Assembly: GCA_944320855.1 (NCBI GenBank)
Contig: CALUJF010000028.1
Span: forward strand, 1-35,913
Length of the DNA stretch: 35,913 nt
Reading direction: 5' to 3'
Origin: an uncultured Phocaeicola sp.
Lineage (GTDB): Bacteria > Bacteroidota > Bacteroidia > Bacteroidales > Bacteroidaceae
Shown: piece by piece, positions 25,110 to 32,910 of the stretch
Layout: each line of letters starts with the position of its first letter
Position numbering within the stretch: the first letter of the stretch is position 1
Program-made: the position numbers and the translations under genes
Notes under the pieces: model-generated
The model's input: only the letters and a program-made list of their open reading frames with translations
The model's database searches: none
Told to the model about the DNA's origin: nothing

Positions 25110-26486
25110 ATGGAAAAGAAAAATATAAACCGAAGAGATTTTATCAAGATAGTTGGTATCAGCACCGCCACAGTAAGCGGACTGTTCTATGGATGCGGAA
25201 AAGGCAAGTCTGAGGAAGGAACCGCTTCCGGTCCTGCAACTCCGGTGCCTGTGGATAAGATGACATACCGTACTTCAGAGCGTGGTGACAAGGTTTCGCT
25301 GTTGGGATATGGGTGTATGCGCTGGCCGACTCTTCCTTCACCGGCAGGAGATGGAAATGTTATAGACCAGGATGCCGTGAACGAGCTGATAGACTATGCA
25401 ATGGCTCATGGAGTGAACTATTACGATACATCGCCGGTATATGTGCAGGGATGGTCCGAGAAATCTACAGGTATAGCCCTCAAACGTCATCCGAGGGAGA
25501 AATTCTATGTGGCTACAAAGTTGTCGAACTTCTCGAACTACACACGCGAGAACTCCATCAAGATGTATAAGAGGTCGTTCGAAGAGCTTCAGGTGGATTA
25601 TATCGACTACTATCTGCTTCATTCCATTGGTAATGGCGGTATGGATACTTTCCGTGCCAGATATATTGATAATGGTATGTTGGATTATCTTATTGAAGAA
25701 AGAAAGGCCGGAAGAATCCGTAATCTTGGTTTTTCGTTCCATGGCACTCAGGATGTATTCGACGAGGTTCTTGCCATGCATGACAAGGTACACTGGGATT
25801 TCGTGCAGATACAGCTTAACTATGTAGACTGGCGACATGCCACAGGCAGAAACGTGAATGCGGAATATCTGTATGGAGAACTTGAAAAGCGGAATATTCA
25901 GGCCATCATTATGGAGCCGCTTTTGGGAGGACGATTGTCGAATGTTCCACAGCACATAGTAGACAGATTCAAGCAGCAACGCCCTTCGGACAGTGTGGCA
26001 TCATGGGCTTTCAGATTTGCCGGTACCTGGGATAAGGTATTGACTGTTCTAAGCGGAATGACATATATGGAACATTTGCAGGACAATATCCGTACATATT
26101 CGCCTTTAGTCCATCTGACTGACGAGGATAAGGAATTTCTTGAAGAAACTGCACAGCTGATGAAGAAATATCCTACGGTGCCATGCAATGACTGTAAATA
26201 CTGTATGCCGTGTCCCTACGGTATAGATATTCCGGCTATACTCGTACACTACAACAAATGTGTGAATGAGGGTAATGTGCCGAAATCGAGCAAGGACGAA
26301 AACTATGACAAGGCCCGCAGAGCATATCTGATAGGGTATGACAGGAGTGTTCCTAAACTGAGACAGGCAAGCCATTGTATCGGTTGTAGAGAGTGTGTGG
26401 ACCATTGTCCGCAGGATATAAACATTCCTCATGAACTGCATCGTATAGACCGCTTTGTAGAGTCCTTAAAACAGAATAAGTTATGA
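25110..26486 (+). CDS. Tat-signal aldo/keto reductase with C-terminal ferredoxin domain
   Basis: The 458-residue product begins with RR at 8-9 in NRRDFIKIVGIS, a twin-arginine signal, and the following LFYGC (cysteine 29) resembles a lipobox, so it may be an exported lipoprotein. The AKR barrel (about 50-350) carries the tetrad D106, Y111, K137, H171. The tail holds CNDCKYCMPCPYG and CIGCRECVDHCPQDINIP, both 4Fe-4S type. AGGAG precedes the ATG. This couples a carbonyl reduction to Fe-S electron transfer at the membrane; the substrate is unknown. It is coupled by a four-base ATGA overlap to the DUF1893 gene. Confidence 0.85.
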   Translation: MEKKNINRRDFIKIVGISTATVSGLFYGCGKGKSEEGTASGPATPVPVDKMTYRTSERGDKVSLLGYGCMRWPTLPSPAGDGNVIDQDAVNELIDYAMAHGVNYYDTSPVYVQGWSEKSTGIALKRHPREKFYVATKLSNFSNYTRENSIKMYKRSFEELQVDYIDYYLLHSIGNGGMDTFRARYIDNGMLDYLIEERKAGRIRNLGFSFHGTQDVFDEVLAMHDKVHWDFVQIQLNYVDWRHATGRNVNAEYLYGELEKRNIQAIIMEPLLGGRLSNVPQHIVDRFKQQRPSDSVASWAFRFAGTWDKVLTVLSGMTYMEHLQDNIRTYSPLVHLTDEDKEFLEETAQLMKKYPTVPCNDCKYCMPCPYGIDIPAILVHYNKCVNEGNVPKSSKDENYDKARRAYLIGYDRSVPKLRQASHCIGCRECVDHCPQDINIPHELHRIDRFVESLKQNKL

Positions 26487-26926
26487 TTCAGTCCTGGAAT
26501 GGTGAGATGTCTGCCTTAGTGGAAGAGTTGCAGAAAGGCGGCTGGTCGTGCGTAGTAGGCAACGGAACTGTGATGAGGACATTCTCGCGCAGGGGAGTAG
26601 CAGACCTATATGATATGTTGCATACAGAGCCGGAACTGCTGGATGGAGCTTTCATTGCCGACAAGGTGGTAGGCAAGGGTGCGGCTGCTCTTATGATTTT
26701 AGGAAAGGTTTCAAGACTTCACACCCATATAATAAGTACTCCGGCATTGTGCCTATTGCGCAAAGCCGGAGTGCTTGTCGGTTTCGATGTGGAAACCGAG
26801 TATATTATAAACCGTGACGGTACCGGACGTTGTCCTGTAGAAACATTATGCGACGGAATTTCCGAACCGGAAGAGATGCTTCCCCTGATATCGGATTTCC
26901 TTGCAAAGATACGCCCTCGATTATAA
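26483..26926 (+). CDS. DUF1893 family protein
   Basis: A 147-residue soluble protein of the DUF1893 family (TM1506-like, a cytidine-deaminase-like fold without a known reaction). The segments GGWSCVVGNGTVMRTFSRRGVADLYDML and GAFIADKVVGKGAAALMILG are diagnostic. No HxE/CxxC zinc site is visible, so deaminase activity is unlikely. Its ATG overlaps the stop of the reductase gene (26483-26486), and its 3' end overlaps the convergent hydrolase by six bases. Cytoplasmic, whereas its operon partners appear to face the periplasm. Confidence 0.82.
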   Translation: MIQSWNGEMSALVEELQKGGWSCVVGNGTVMRTFSRRGVADLYDMLHTEPELLDGAFIADKVVGKGAAALMILGKVSRLHTHIISTPALCLLRKAGVLVGFDVETEYIINRDGTGRCPVETLCDGISEPEEMLPLISDFLAKIRPRL

Positions 26927-27724
26927 TTCAAAGATACCTGTAGGAGAGGTTCTTCTTAAAGGAATGATCTCCACATCTTTTCCTACTATTATATTTTTTG
27001 ATTTAAGTGCTGCTTCCACTGTCTTCAGCGCCAGCTCCGGATGATTGTTGTCCTTGCTGAGATGGCATAACCACAGATATTTCAGCCGTGAAGGGAAGTT
27101 GCAGGAAATAAACTCTGCCAGTTCCTTGTTGCACAAATGGCCGTTCCCGCTTGCTATTCTTTCTTTCAGGTGGGTAGGGTATGGACCGCAGTCAAGCATA
27201 CTCTTATCGTAGTTTGCTTCCATTACCAGATAGTCTGAAATACTTACAAACCGGGCTACTGTAGGAGTGATACGTCCTATGTCCGTAATGAAAGTGAATA
27301 CCTTATCGCAGATTTTGATGCTGTAACCCACATTGTCGGTAGAATCGTGAGGTACTTCAAAACATGTTATCTCAAAATCTTCAACTTTCACTGTTTCTCC
27401 TTTAGAGATAAACCTCTTCATGTTATCTGCAAGCTTCTCTGTCATGCAGTAACTCCTTCGCATGCCTTCGTGTACTTCCGGAGTGGCATATATAGGGATA
27501 TTATGTTTTCCGGCCAGATGTCCCACTGCCTTTATGTGGTCTGCATGGTCGTGGGTAACGAATACCGCTTTTACATCACCCAAGTTCAGGCAATGGTCCT
27601 TCAAAACCTTTTTCACAGTGCGTATTCCCAATCCTCCGTCTATCAGTACAGATGTGTTGCCGTTGCTCAGATAGTAACAGTTGCCGCTGCTGCCGCTTGC
27701 AAGGCTTAAAAACTTTATATTCAT
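26921..27724 (-). CDS. MBL-fold metallo-hydrolase, WalJ/YycJ-like
   Basis: From the ATG at 27724 the product has 267 residues and starts MNIKFLSLASGSSGNCYYL, the hallmark opening of YycJ/WalJ-type hydrolases. The HxHxDH site is THDHADH (H58, H60, D62, H63); further ligands lie near KVFTFITDIG and LWLCHLSKDNN. WalJ proteins are thought to act in DNA replication or repair and in cell-wall signalling in Firmicutes; the Bacteroidales role is less clear. The longer frame up to 27922 adds 66 residues of intergenic-like sequence and is rejected. Its last six bases overlap DUF1893 tail to tail. Confidence 0.87.
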   Translation of the reverse strand: MNIKFLSLASGSSGNCYYLSNGNTSVLIDGGLGIRTVKKVLKDHCLNLGDVKAVFVTHDHADHIKAVGHLAGKHNIPIYATPEVHEGMRRSYCMTEKLADNMKRFISKGETVKVEDFEITCFEVPHDSTDNVGYSIKICDKVFTFITDIGRITPTVARFVSISDYLVMEANYDKSMLDCGPYPTHLKERIASGNGHLCNKELAEFISCNFPSRLKYLWLCHLSKDNNHPELALKTVEAALKSKNIIVGKDVEIIPLRRTSPTGIFEL

Positions 27725-27872
27725 ATCGTTATTTCGTATTTTGTGTTCTGATACTTCCCCAAAAGCGGAAAAGTTGCGCGAATTTACAAAAAATAGCCTG
27801 AAAAACCTACATTGACTATGATTTTGTAGGCATAGACATCCCGTGGTTGTTATGCCGAAAGAATATTTTTTG

Positions 27873-27880
27873 TAATTTTG
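27873..27880 (+). promoter_or_regulatory. -7 box of the cobB-like gene
   Basis: TAATTTTG matches TAnnTTTG, 30 bases before the ATG at 27911. Confidence 0.58.
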
Positions 27881-27910
27881 TAACCGCATTTTTAAGACAG
27901 GAACAACAGA

Positions 27911-29260
27911 ATGAAACCACAATTTCTCATAGGAGGCGCAACATCTGGAAGCGGAAAGACTGTTTTCGCTTTAGGTCTTCTTCGTGCCTTGAAGAGACGT
28001 GGAATAAAAGTCCAGCCTTATAAATGCGGTCCGGGTTTCATGGATACTCAGCTGCATGCCATATCTTCAGGAACAGACTCAGTAAACCTTGATTCATGGT
28101 TTGCAGGACGAACGCATCTGCAATACGTCTATAATAAGTACGGAGAGAAAGCCGAAGTCTGCATGATAGAAGGCAATTCTGCCTTGTTTGACGGTTACAG
28201 AAGGATGCAGGGCAGCAGCGCAGAGATGTCTCAGTTAGTTTCAGTACCTGTTATTTTAGTGGTTAATGCCCGTTCGGCAGCCTATTCGGTAGCTCCAATG
28301 CTTTACGGATATAAACTGTTCCGTCCGCAGGTCAAAATCGTTGGAGTGGTATTTACCCATGTTTCCTCGCCTACACATTTTTCGTATCTGAAGGATGCAT
28401 GCAATGATGCCGGACTGAACAGTCTTGGATATATCCCATACGATGAAAGTCTGAAACTTCCGCAGCGTCATACGGCTCTTACGCAGTCAGTCCGTTCGGA
28501 GATAGAAGAGGTGGCAGAGAAAGCCGCTTCGTATGTAGAACAGAATATAGATATAGAGCGTATCCTGAAAATGTGTACACGTATATTCCCATGCGAATAT
28601 ACTCTTCCATATACATCGGATGTAGAGGAAACAGGTTTTCAGTATGAGGGAAAACATAAGCCGCTGAAAATAGCGGTGGCACGCGATTCGGCATTCAATC
28701 TTATTTATAAGGAAAACATAGACCGGCTGTCGGCTATCGGCAATATCACATATTTCAGTCCACTGTATTCAAATAATCTTCCGGAGGCTGATATATTATA
28801 TCTTCCCGGGGGCTTTCCTGAGATGTTTGCAAGACAGTTACATCGTCGTAAGCCATTAATGAAACAGCTTAAGGATTATGCCGAGAAAGGTGGTAAGATT
28901 ATAGCAGAGGGAGGCGGTATGGTACTTCTTTCACGTTCACTTACGGTTCGTGAAGGAGGCAGCACATATGAGATGAGCGGTGTATTGCCTTTTGGCTGTA
29001 CTATGATAGATTCGCATCTGCATACCGGATATCGGATAATCGAGGCATCAGAAATATCGCTCAGAGGGCATGAATTCCGTTTTCTGTCAATAGATACGGA
29101 TAATGGTAAGTTGGCTTCCGGAGTGAAAGTCTGTTCCGTCAAGAATACACGTGGAGCAGAAGCTGAAACATGCATATACCGTTATAAGAATGTGATAGCG
29201 GGCTTTACTCATTGGTATTGGGGAGAAACGGATATACTTCGCTTGTGGGATTATGTTTAG
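27911..29260 (+). CDS. Cobyrinate a,c-diamide synthase-like protein (CobB/CbiA) with altered glutaminase site
   Basis: The 449-residue length and domain plan fit CobB/CbiA, which amidates cobyrinic acid using ATP and glutamine. The N-terminal P-loop is GGATSGSGKT (8-17), followed by KCGPGFMDTQLH, as in the family. The C-terminal glutaminase-like domain has LYLPGGFPEMFARQL, but where the nucleophile is expected (AECGG) residues 332-337 read AEGGGM, leaving G334 in place of cysteine. The closing GFTHWYWGE keeps the histidine. The enzyme may use free ammonia or act in another way. No other cobalamin gene lies in the window. Confidence 0.78.
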   Translation: MKPQFLIGGATSGSGKTVFALGLLRALKRRGIKVQPYKCGPGFMDTQLHAISSGTDSVNLDSWFAGRTHLQYVYNKYGEKAEVCMIEGNSALFDGYRRMQGSSAEMSQLVSVPVILVVNARSAAYSVAPMLYGYKLFRPQVKIVGVVFTHVSSPTHFSYLKDACNDAGLNSLGYIPYDESLKLPQRHTALTQSVRSEIEEVAEKAASYVEQNIDIERILKMCTRIFPCEYTLPYTSDVEETGFQYEGKHKPLKIAVARDSAFNLIYKENIDRLSAIGNITYFSPLYSNNLPEADILYLPGGFPEMFARQLHRRKPLMKQLKDYAEKGGKIIAEGGGMVLLSRSLTVREGGSTYEMSGVLPFGCTMIDSHLHTGYRIIEASEISLRGHEFRFLSIDTDNGKLASGVKVCSVKNTRGAEAETCIYRYKNVIAGFTHWYWGETDILRLWDYV

Positions 29261-29269
29261 AAGACTCAG

Positions 29270-29379
29270 TGAACGTGTAATGAACGCATAATGAACATAT
29301 AATGAATTTGTCATTTTAAGGCACATTCTTTATATGTTTATTTATAGTTCACCGGGCGTTCATTAGCCGTTCACTGAAT
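29270..29379. repeat. Array C: ten 11-bp units forming a long imperfect palindrome
   Basis: Units step by 11 from 29270 with no gaps: TGAACGTGTAA, TGAACGCATAA, TGAACATATAA, TGAATTTGTCA, two weak central units, GTTTATTTATA, GTTCACCGGGC, GTTCATTAGCC, GTTCACTGAAT. TGAAC units on the left become their complement GTTCA on the right, in the same register (offset 77 bases, 7 units). The ends pair over 20 of 22 positions (29266-29287 with 29356-29377), centred near 29321. It begins 10 bases after cobB and lies between convergent genes. Confidence 0.82.
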
Positions 29380-29404
29380 AGATACAGAAAAATAGAATCC
29401 CAAT

Positions 29405-30382
29405 TTATCCTTTAAGTATCTCTTTTATGCCTCCCAAAGAGCCAAGTAGAGAAGTAGCTTCGTATGGAATGTAAACGGTCTTGTTGTCCTTTCCGCTTGC
29501 CATTTCTTTCAGAGTTTCTATATATTTAAGTGCTATCTGATAAGATGCCGGATCGGAGTTGGAGCCTTTAATAGCTTCAGCCAGTTTCTCAATGGCCTCA
29601 GCCTCAGCTTTTGCCTGAAGGATTTTTGCTTCCGCTTCACCTTGTGCCATCAGAATCTGTGATTCTTTTTGTGCCTTAGCCTGATTTATCTGTGCTTCCT
29701 TCTCTCCTTCGGAATAAAGAATCTTCGATGTCTTGTCTCCTTCAGCCTTCAGAATCTTTGCACGGCGTTCGCGTTCTGCCTGCATCTGCTGTTCCATGGC
29801 ACGGCGTACACTCTCTGGAGGAGTGATGTCCTGCAGTTCCACACGGTTCACTTTAACTCCCCATTTGTTTGTTGCCTCGTCAAGCACCTCACGAAGACGG
29901 GAATTGATGGTGTCGCGCGATGTAAGAGTTTCGTCCAGTTCCAGTTCGCCGATAATGTTACGAAGAGTTGTCTGCGTAAGTTTCTCTATTGCGTTAGGCA
30001 GGTTCTCTATCTCATATACCGACTTGAACGGGTCTGTAATCTGGAAATACAGCAATGCGTTAATGCTGGTGGTCACATTATCTTTGGTAATCACGCTCTG
30101 TTCCGGGAAATCGTAAACCTGTTCACGAAGGTCTATCACGTCCGACATCCTTATCAGTGTCTGTGTAGTACCATTCATTCTTGTTATCACATACCGTGTA
30201 TAAACCTTTCTCGGTCTGTCGAGAATAGGCCATATGATGTTTATACCGGAAGACAACGTACTGTGGTATCTTCCTAATCTTTCAATAACTTTTGTTTCCC
30301 CCTGGCGGATGATTTTAAGCCCCTGCACTGCGAAAACTATCACAACAAGTGCTATAAGCCCTACAATAATCAAAGCTCCCAT
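29405..30382 (-). CDS. SPFH-domain (stomatin/prohibitin, QmcA-like) membrane protein
   Basis: A 325-residue protein with one N-terminal membrane helix (about 4-22), then an SPFH/Band 7 domain (about 25-190: IRQGETKVIERLGRYHSTL ... DITPPESVRRAMEQQMQAERERRAKIL) and an alanine/glutamate-rich coiled coil (about 190-275). Such proteins form large ring-like microdomains and regulate membrane proteases. The partner nfeD-type gene lies directly upstream with 39 bases between them, a pairing seen across bacteria. Confidence 0.9.
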   Translation of the reverse strand: MGALIIVGLIALVVIVFAVQGLKIIRQGETKVIERLGRYHSTLSSGINIIWPILDRPRKVYTRYVITRMNGTTQTLIRMSDVIDLREQVYDFPEQSVITKDNVTTSINALLYFQITDPFKSVYEIENLPNAIEKLTQTTLRNIIGELELDETLTSRDTINSRLREVLDEATNKWGVKVNRVELQDITPPESVRRAMEQQMQAERERRAKILKAEGDKTSKILYSEGEKEAQINQAKAQKESQILMAQGEAEAKILQAKAEAEAIEKLAEAIKGSNSDPASYQIALKYIETLKEMASGKDNKTVYIPYEATSLLGSLGGIKEILKG

Positions 30383-30421
30383 AAATGTGTGTTTTTTAGA
30401 TGTTTATAATAATGATATTTA

Positions 30422-30856
30422 TCATGCTTTTTTGACGGTGAGTATAATGCTGTCCACTTTAAGTACGACGACTTTCTCGCCTTTCATAATATTGTTTCCG
30501 TCTTCCGAAACAGCCTTCCACCTGTCTCCGTCAATGGCTATGCGTCCACTGTTTGTTCCCGGAATGATATCTTCCTCAACGATGGCTGTCCGTCCGATAA
30601 GAGCTTCCACTCCGCTTTTCGGCGAATCTTTCTTCCTCGAAAGAAACTTAAGCATGAACGGGCGTACATAGATGAATGATATTAAGGTGAAAACGGCAAA
30701 GACCGTAATCTGCCATACCAAAGATTCGGTGAAACACGATGCCACCGCTGCGCCCACGGCTCCAATAGCCAGACAAAGAGCGGCAAACCCTACGGTGATT
30801 ATTTCTATTATTACAAGTGCCAGTGCTATGGCAAGCCATATTTGCCAGATTTCCAT
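30422..30856 (-). CDS. Short NfeD-family membrane protein
   Basis: A 144-residue protein of the NfeD1b type: three or so helices (about 7-25, 27-45, 48-68) and a C-terminal OB-fold domain (about 85-144, with GRTAIVEEDIIPGTNSGRIAIDGDRWKA). The long form's serine protease half is absent, as expected for this subtype. It is the first gene of an nfeD-SPFH operon; the pair probably builds a membrane microdomain complex. Confidence 0.85.
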   Translation of the reverse strand: MEIWQIWLAIALALVIIEIITVGFAALCLAIGAVGAAVASCFTESLVWQITVFAVFTLISFIYVRPFMLKFLSRKKDSPKSGVEALIGRTAIVEEDIIPGTNSGRIAIDGDRWKAVSEDGNNIMKGEKVVVLKVDSIILTVKKA

Positions 30857-30884
30857 AAAATGAGTGTTTTAAAAATTTATGTTG

Positions 30885-30915
30885 TCAAGATATTAATTTT
30901 TTCCCGGTTTTCAAA
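30885..30915 (-). promoter_or_regulatory. Candidate promoter of the nfeD-SPFH operon
   Basis: On the minus strand TTTG at the -33 position is followed by a 19-base spacer and TATCTTGA, a 6-of-8 match to TAnnTTTG. The -33 and spacing are ideal while the -7 is imperfect. Confidence 0.4.
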
Positions 30916-30933
30916 GGGATGTGAGGAATTTTC

Positions 30934-31158
30934 TTAATTATGATTTTGAGCGATATAATCATTCCAAATTTCTGTAGCAAGGTATTTGTCACTTCTACAA
31001 TGTAAGTCTGCTATACCTTCGTCTATAAGGTCAGCCATCTCAGAACTATAATATATGTCTGTTGCTTCTTCTATTGTTATATGATACATCTCGCTCAAGC
31101 TTGATATTATGTTTGAGCATTTTACTCCTTTATATATTTGTTTTGAAACTCCTGTCAT
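30934..31158 (-). CDS. DUF3791-like small protein, downstream copy
   Basis: A 74-residue protein that resembles DUF3791: a helical start followed by MYHITIEEATDIYYSSEMADLIDEGIADLHCRSDKYLATEIWNDY. In this family a companion of a DUF3990 toxin-like protein is common. Its ATG overlaps the stop of the DUF3990 gene by four bases (31155-31158). Function is unknown; antitoxin is a context-based guess. Confidence 0.65.
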   Translation of the reverse strand: MTGVSKQIYKGVKCSNIISSLSEMYHITIEEATDIYYSSEMADLIDEGIADLHCRSDKYLATEIWNDYIAQNHN

Positions 31159-31625
31159 AATTCAATACTTTCAATATAGGTTAAACATTCATCTATCATT
31201 TGTTGTGACCGGATACATAATTGAATATTTGGCTTTTCGTATTTCAATAAACCCAATGCTTGTTCTTTGGATAGTTCACCTGCGAAATATCTGTCTAATG
31301 TTAAAATAACACGATCGTTGGCAATACCTCCAATAATCATATCATAAAGTTCTACAGGTTTTCCTATACGACAATTTGCGACATAATCCAACCAATCACT
31401 GTTGTATGAATCAAAACGAAGTAAGTTCCATTTATCAATATTATAACTTAATTCATAAATATTGAGCCAAGCAGGTTTACCTCTACGCAGAAAACGCAGT
31501 GCGTATTTTTCAGCCTGTTCACGTATTGTCGTAATGTAAAATCCCTGTCCGAAATCAAGATACTCCCTTGAATGTATCGTGTCCGGATTTTCTACTATAA
31601 CACTTGAAGCATGATATACTTTCAT
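31155..31625 (-). CDS. DUF3990 protein, ADP-ribosyltransferase-like candidate toxin
   Basis: A 156-residue soluble protein. Its opening KVYHASSVIVENPDTIHS and the DFGQGFYITTIREQAEKYA stretch (24-42) are hallmarks of DUF3990, a family I recall as related to the ADP-ribosyltransferase fold: H5 and Y30 would correspond to the H and Y of an H-Y-E type site, and a C-terminal glutamate would complete it. The segment YDMIIGGIANDRV (94-106) is also conserved. It is flanked on both sides by small DUF3791-type genes, two bases and minus four bases away, the compact geometry of toxin-antitoxin operons. Toxicity is inferred, not shown. Confidence 0.7.
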   Translation of the reverse strand: MKVYHASSVIVENPDTIHSREYLDFGQGFYITTIREQAEKYALRFLRRGKPAWLNIYELSYNIDKWNLLRFDSYNSDWLDYVANCRIGKPVELYDMIIGGIANDRVILTLDRYFAGELSKEQALGLLKYEKPNIQLCIRSQQMIDECLTYIESIEL

Positions 31626-31627
31626 AA

Positions 31628-31846
31628 TTATAGAACTCCTTTCTCTTTCATATAATCTGTCAGGTCTTCCATCAGATAACGCGAACCAAATGTATGCAGT
31701 ACATCGTATGAGGGGACAATGTATCCATACAGTATCCCTGATTCTTTAAGCCGTTTATAAACTTCTCTCTGTGATAGATGAAGATGTACAGCCAATGAGC
31801 TGATGCAAAATGTTACAAAATCCAAAACTTCTTTATCCATAATCAT
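31628..31846 (-). CDS. DUF3791 small protein, upstream copy
   Basis: A 72-residue protein with the DUF3791 signature YIVPSYDVLHTFGSRYLMEDLTDYMKEKG near its C-terminus and a likely helix-turn-helix-like helical N-terminus (LSQREVYKRLKESG). First gene of the trio; two bases separate it from DUF3990. A second ATG lies two codons in and cannot be told apart as the start. Candidate antitoxin. Confidence 0.72.
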   Translation of the reverse strand: MIMDKEVLDFVTFCISSLAVHLHLSQREVYKRLKESGILYGYIVPSYDVLHTFGSRYLMEDLTDYMKEKGVL

Positions 31847-31877
31847 TTGAGATTTTAATAGTTCGCATGAATTATAA

Positions 31878-31919
31878 CAAAATTACAAATTACTTGGTTA
31901 TTATAAATAATTGAGTAAT
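31878..31919 (-). promoter_or_regulatory. Promoter and palindromic operator candidate of the DUF3791/3990 trio
   Basis: TAATTTTG on the minus strand (31878-31885) matches TAnnTTTG, 31 bases before the ATG. Just upstream, 31889-31919 is an imperfect palindrome with ATTACT and AGTAAT ends and TTATT/AATAA inside. Its position over the -33 region suits autorepression. Confidence 0.5.
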
Positions 31920-31935
31920 GTTTTTTTATTCATTC

Positions 31936-32910
31936 TTAGATAAAAGGATATCTTGTATTCAGATAATCTACCCATTGCTTGTTCTTTTCATTCATCTCAA
32001 AGTGCTTACATATAAGAAGGATGAGTTTTTCGATGGTAATATAGCCGAATGTTGCTTTTCCATATTCCGACAGTAATTTTTCATACTCAGGAAGTACTTT
32101 CTTGAAATGGGTATTTCCGTTGGGATAAAGTGTGATACTATGGAATTTAGTGATTCGTCCGTTCATAACCATTGCAGCACCTAACAAATGATTTCTCCAT
32201 ATTTGCCTGTAGTCATCTTTGCAAAGTAATGTTTCACTCAGACGGCGATTGCTTATCTCATTTGTGTATAACCCACATTGGCGTGTCTTGATGGCGTATA
32301 AGGAATTTTCCTCTTCCATAACCCTCTTCCTTTCTAGTTTTCCAAAAGGATATCCTTCTTCAGTATATTTTACTTCAATACCTACACCACACTCTTTCCC
32401 ATTATAAATATATTCAATATATGTATCGAATGAGGTATTGTCGTCAAGTGCTTCCTCCTTTTCAGGGGCCCACTCGATACGAATATCTGTAACTTTGTCT
32501 ATCTCGTCAGTTTTCAGGATTTCTTTTAACAGGGTTAACGTTGCCTGTTTATCTAAATTCATTGGATAAAAGACATTCCATGGAATATGCTCACTCCTTA
32601 ACATGTTGCCCATAAGTCCTTCATGGAGAGCTGCATTCAACTTACCGTATCGCTCCTTTATGCCATTTAGTATATAGCTTCGATAAACCTCGCAGAAATT
32701 ATATCCTGATGAAGCGAATGGCTCCATAAGAAAAGCGCCATACTTGCCGAACTTGTGTTTAGGGTCGTATGGGATACCTAACACCATCTGACGGAAAAGT
32801 GACTGCTTTTTCCTCGCATGTGCTTTGAATGCCGGTTCACTGGCGCTAAGTGGGATTTCTTGATATGCTGCTTTCTGCTTTAATAATATAAGCTTTTTAA
32901 AATCATTCAT
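31936..32910 (-). CDS. PD-(D/E)XK nuclease-like protein in a McrBC operon (PGN_0703-like)
   Basis: A 324-residue protein. The core SFDTYIEYIYNG...GVGIEVKYTEEG gives D162, E179 and K181, a PD-(D/E)XK nuclease motif. The overall form, with the early GIPYDPKHKFGKYGAFL and late FGYITIEKLILLICKHF, resembles the PGN_0703-like restriction endonuclease group, from memory. It overlaps the 3' end of mcrC by eight bases, so it is the third gene of the McrBC cassette. McrC already carries a nuclease site, so this is a second one. Its role is probably in restriction. Confidence 0.7.
   Translation of the reverse strand: MNDFKKLILLKQKAAYQEIPLSASEPAFKAHARKKQSLFRQMVLGIPYDPKHKFGKYGAFLMEPFASSGYNFCEVYRSYILNGIKERYGKLNAALHEGLMGNMLRSEHIPWNVFYPMNLDKQATLTLLKEILKTDEIDKVTDIRIEWAPEKEEALDDNTSFDTYIEYIYNGKECGVGIEVKYTEEGYPFGKLERKRVMEEENSLYAIKTRQCGLYTNEISNRRLSETLLCKDDYRQIWRNHLLGAAMVMNGRITKFHSITLYPNGNTHFKKVLPEYEKLLSEYGKATFGYITIEKLILLICKHFEMNEKNKQWVDYLNTRYPFI

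Noticed and set aside
27725-27922. N-terminal 66-residue extension of the WalJ-like hydrolase
   Set aside because: The extension is unlike the family and overlaps the divergent cobB promoter; MNIKFLSLASGSSGN is the usual start.
29261-29400. Array C as an attachment site or transposon end
   Set aside because: No integrase or transposase is nearby and no flanking target duplication is visible; the 11-bp register is a better description.
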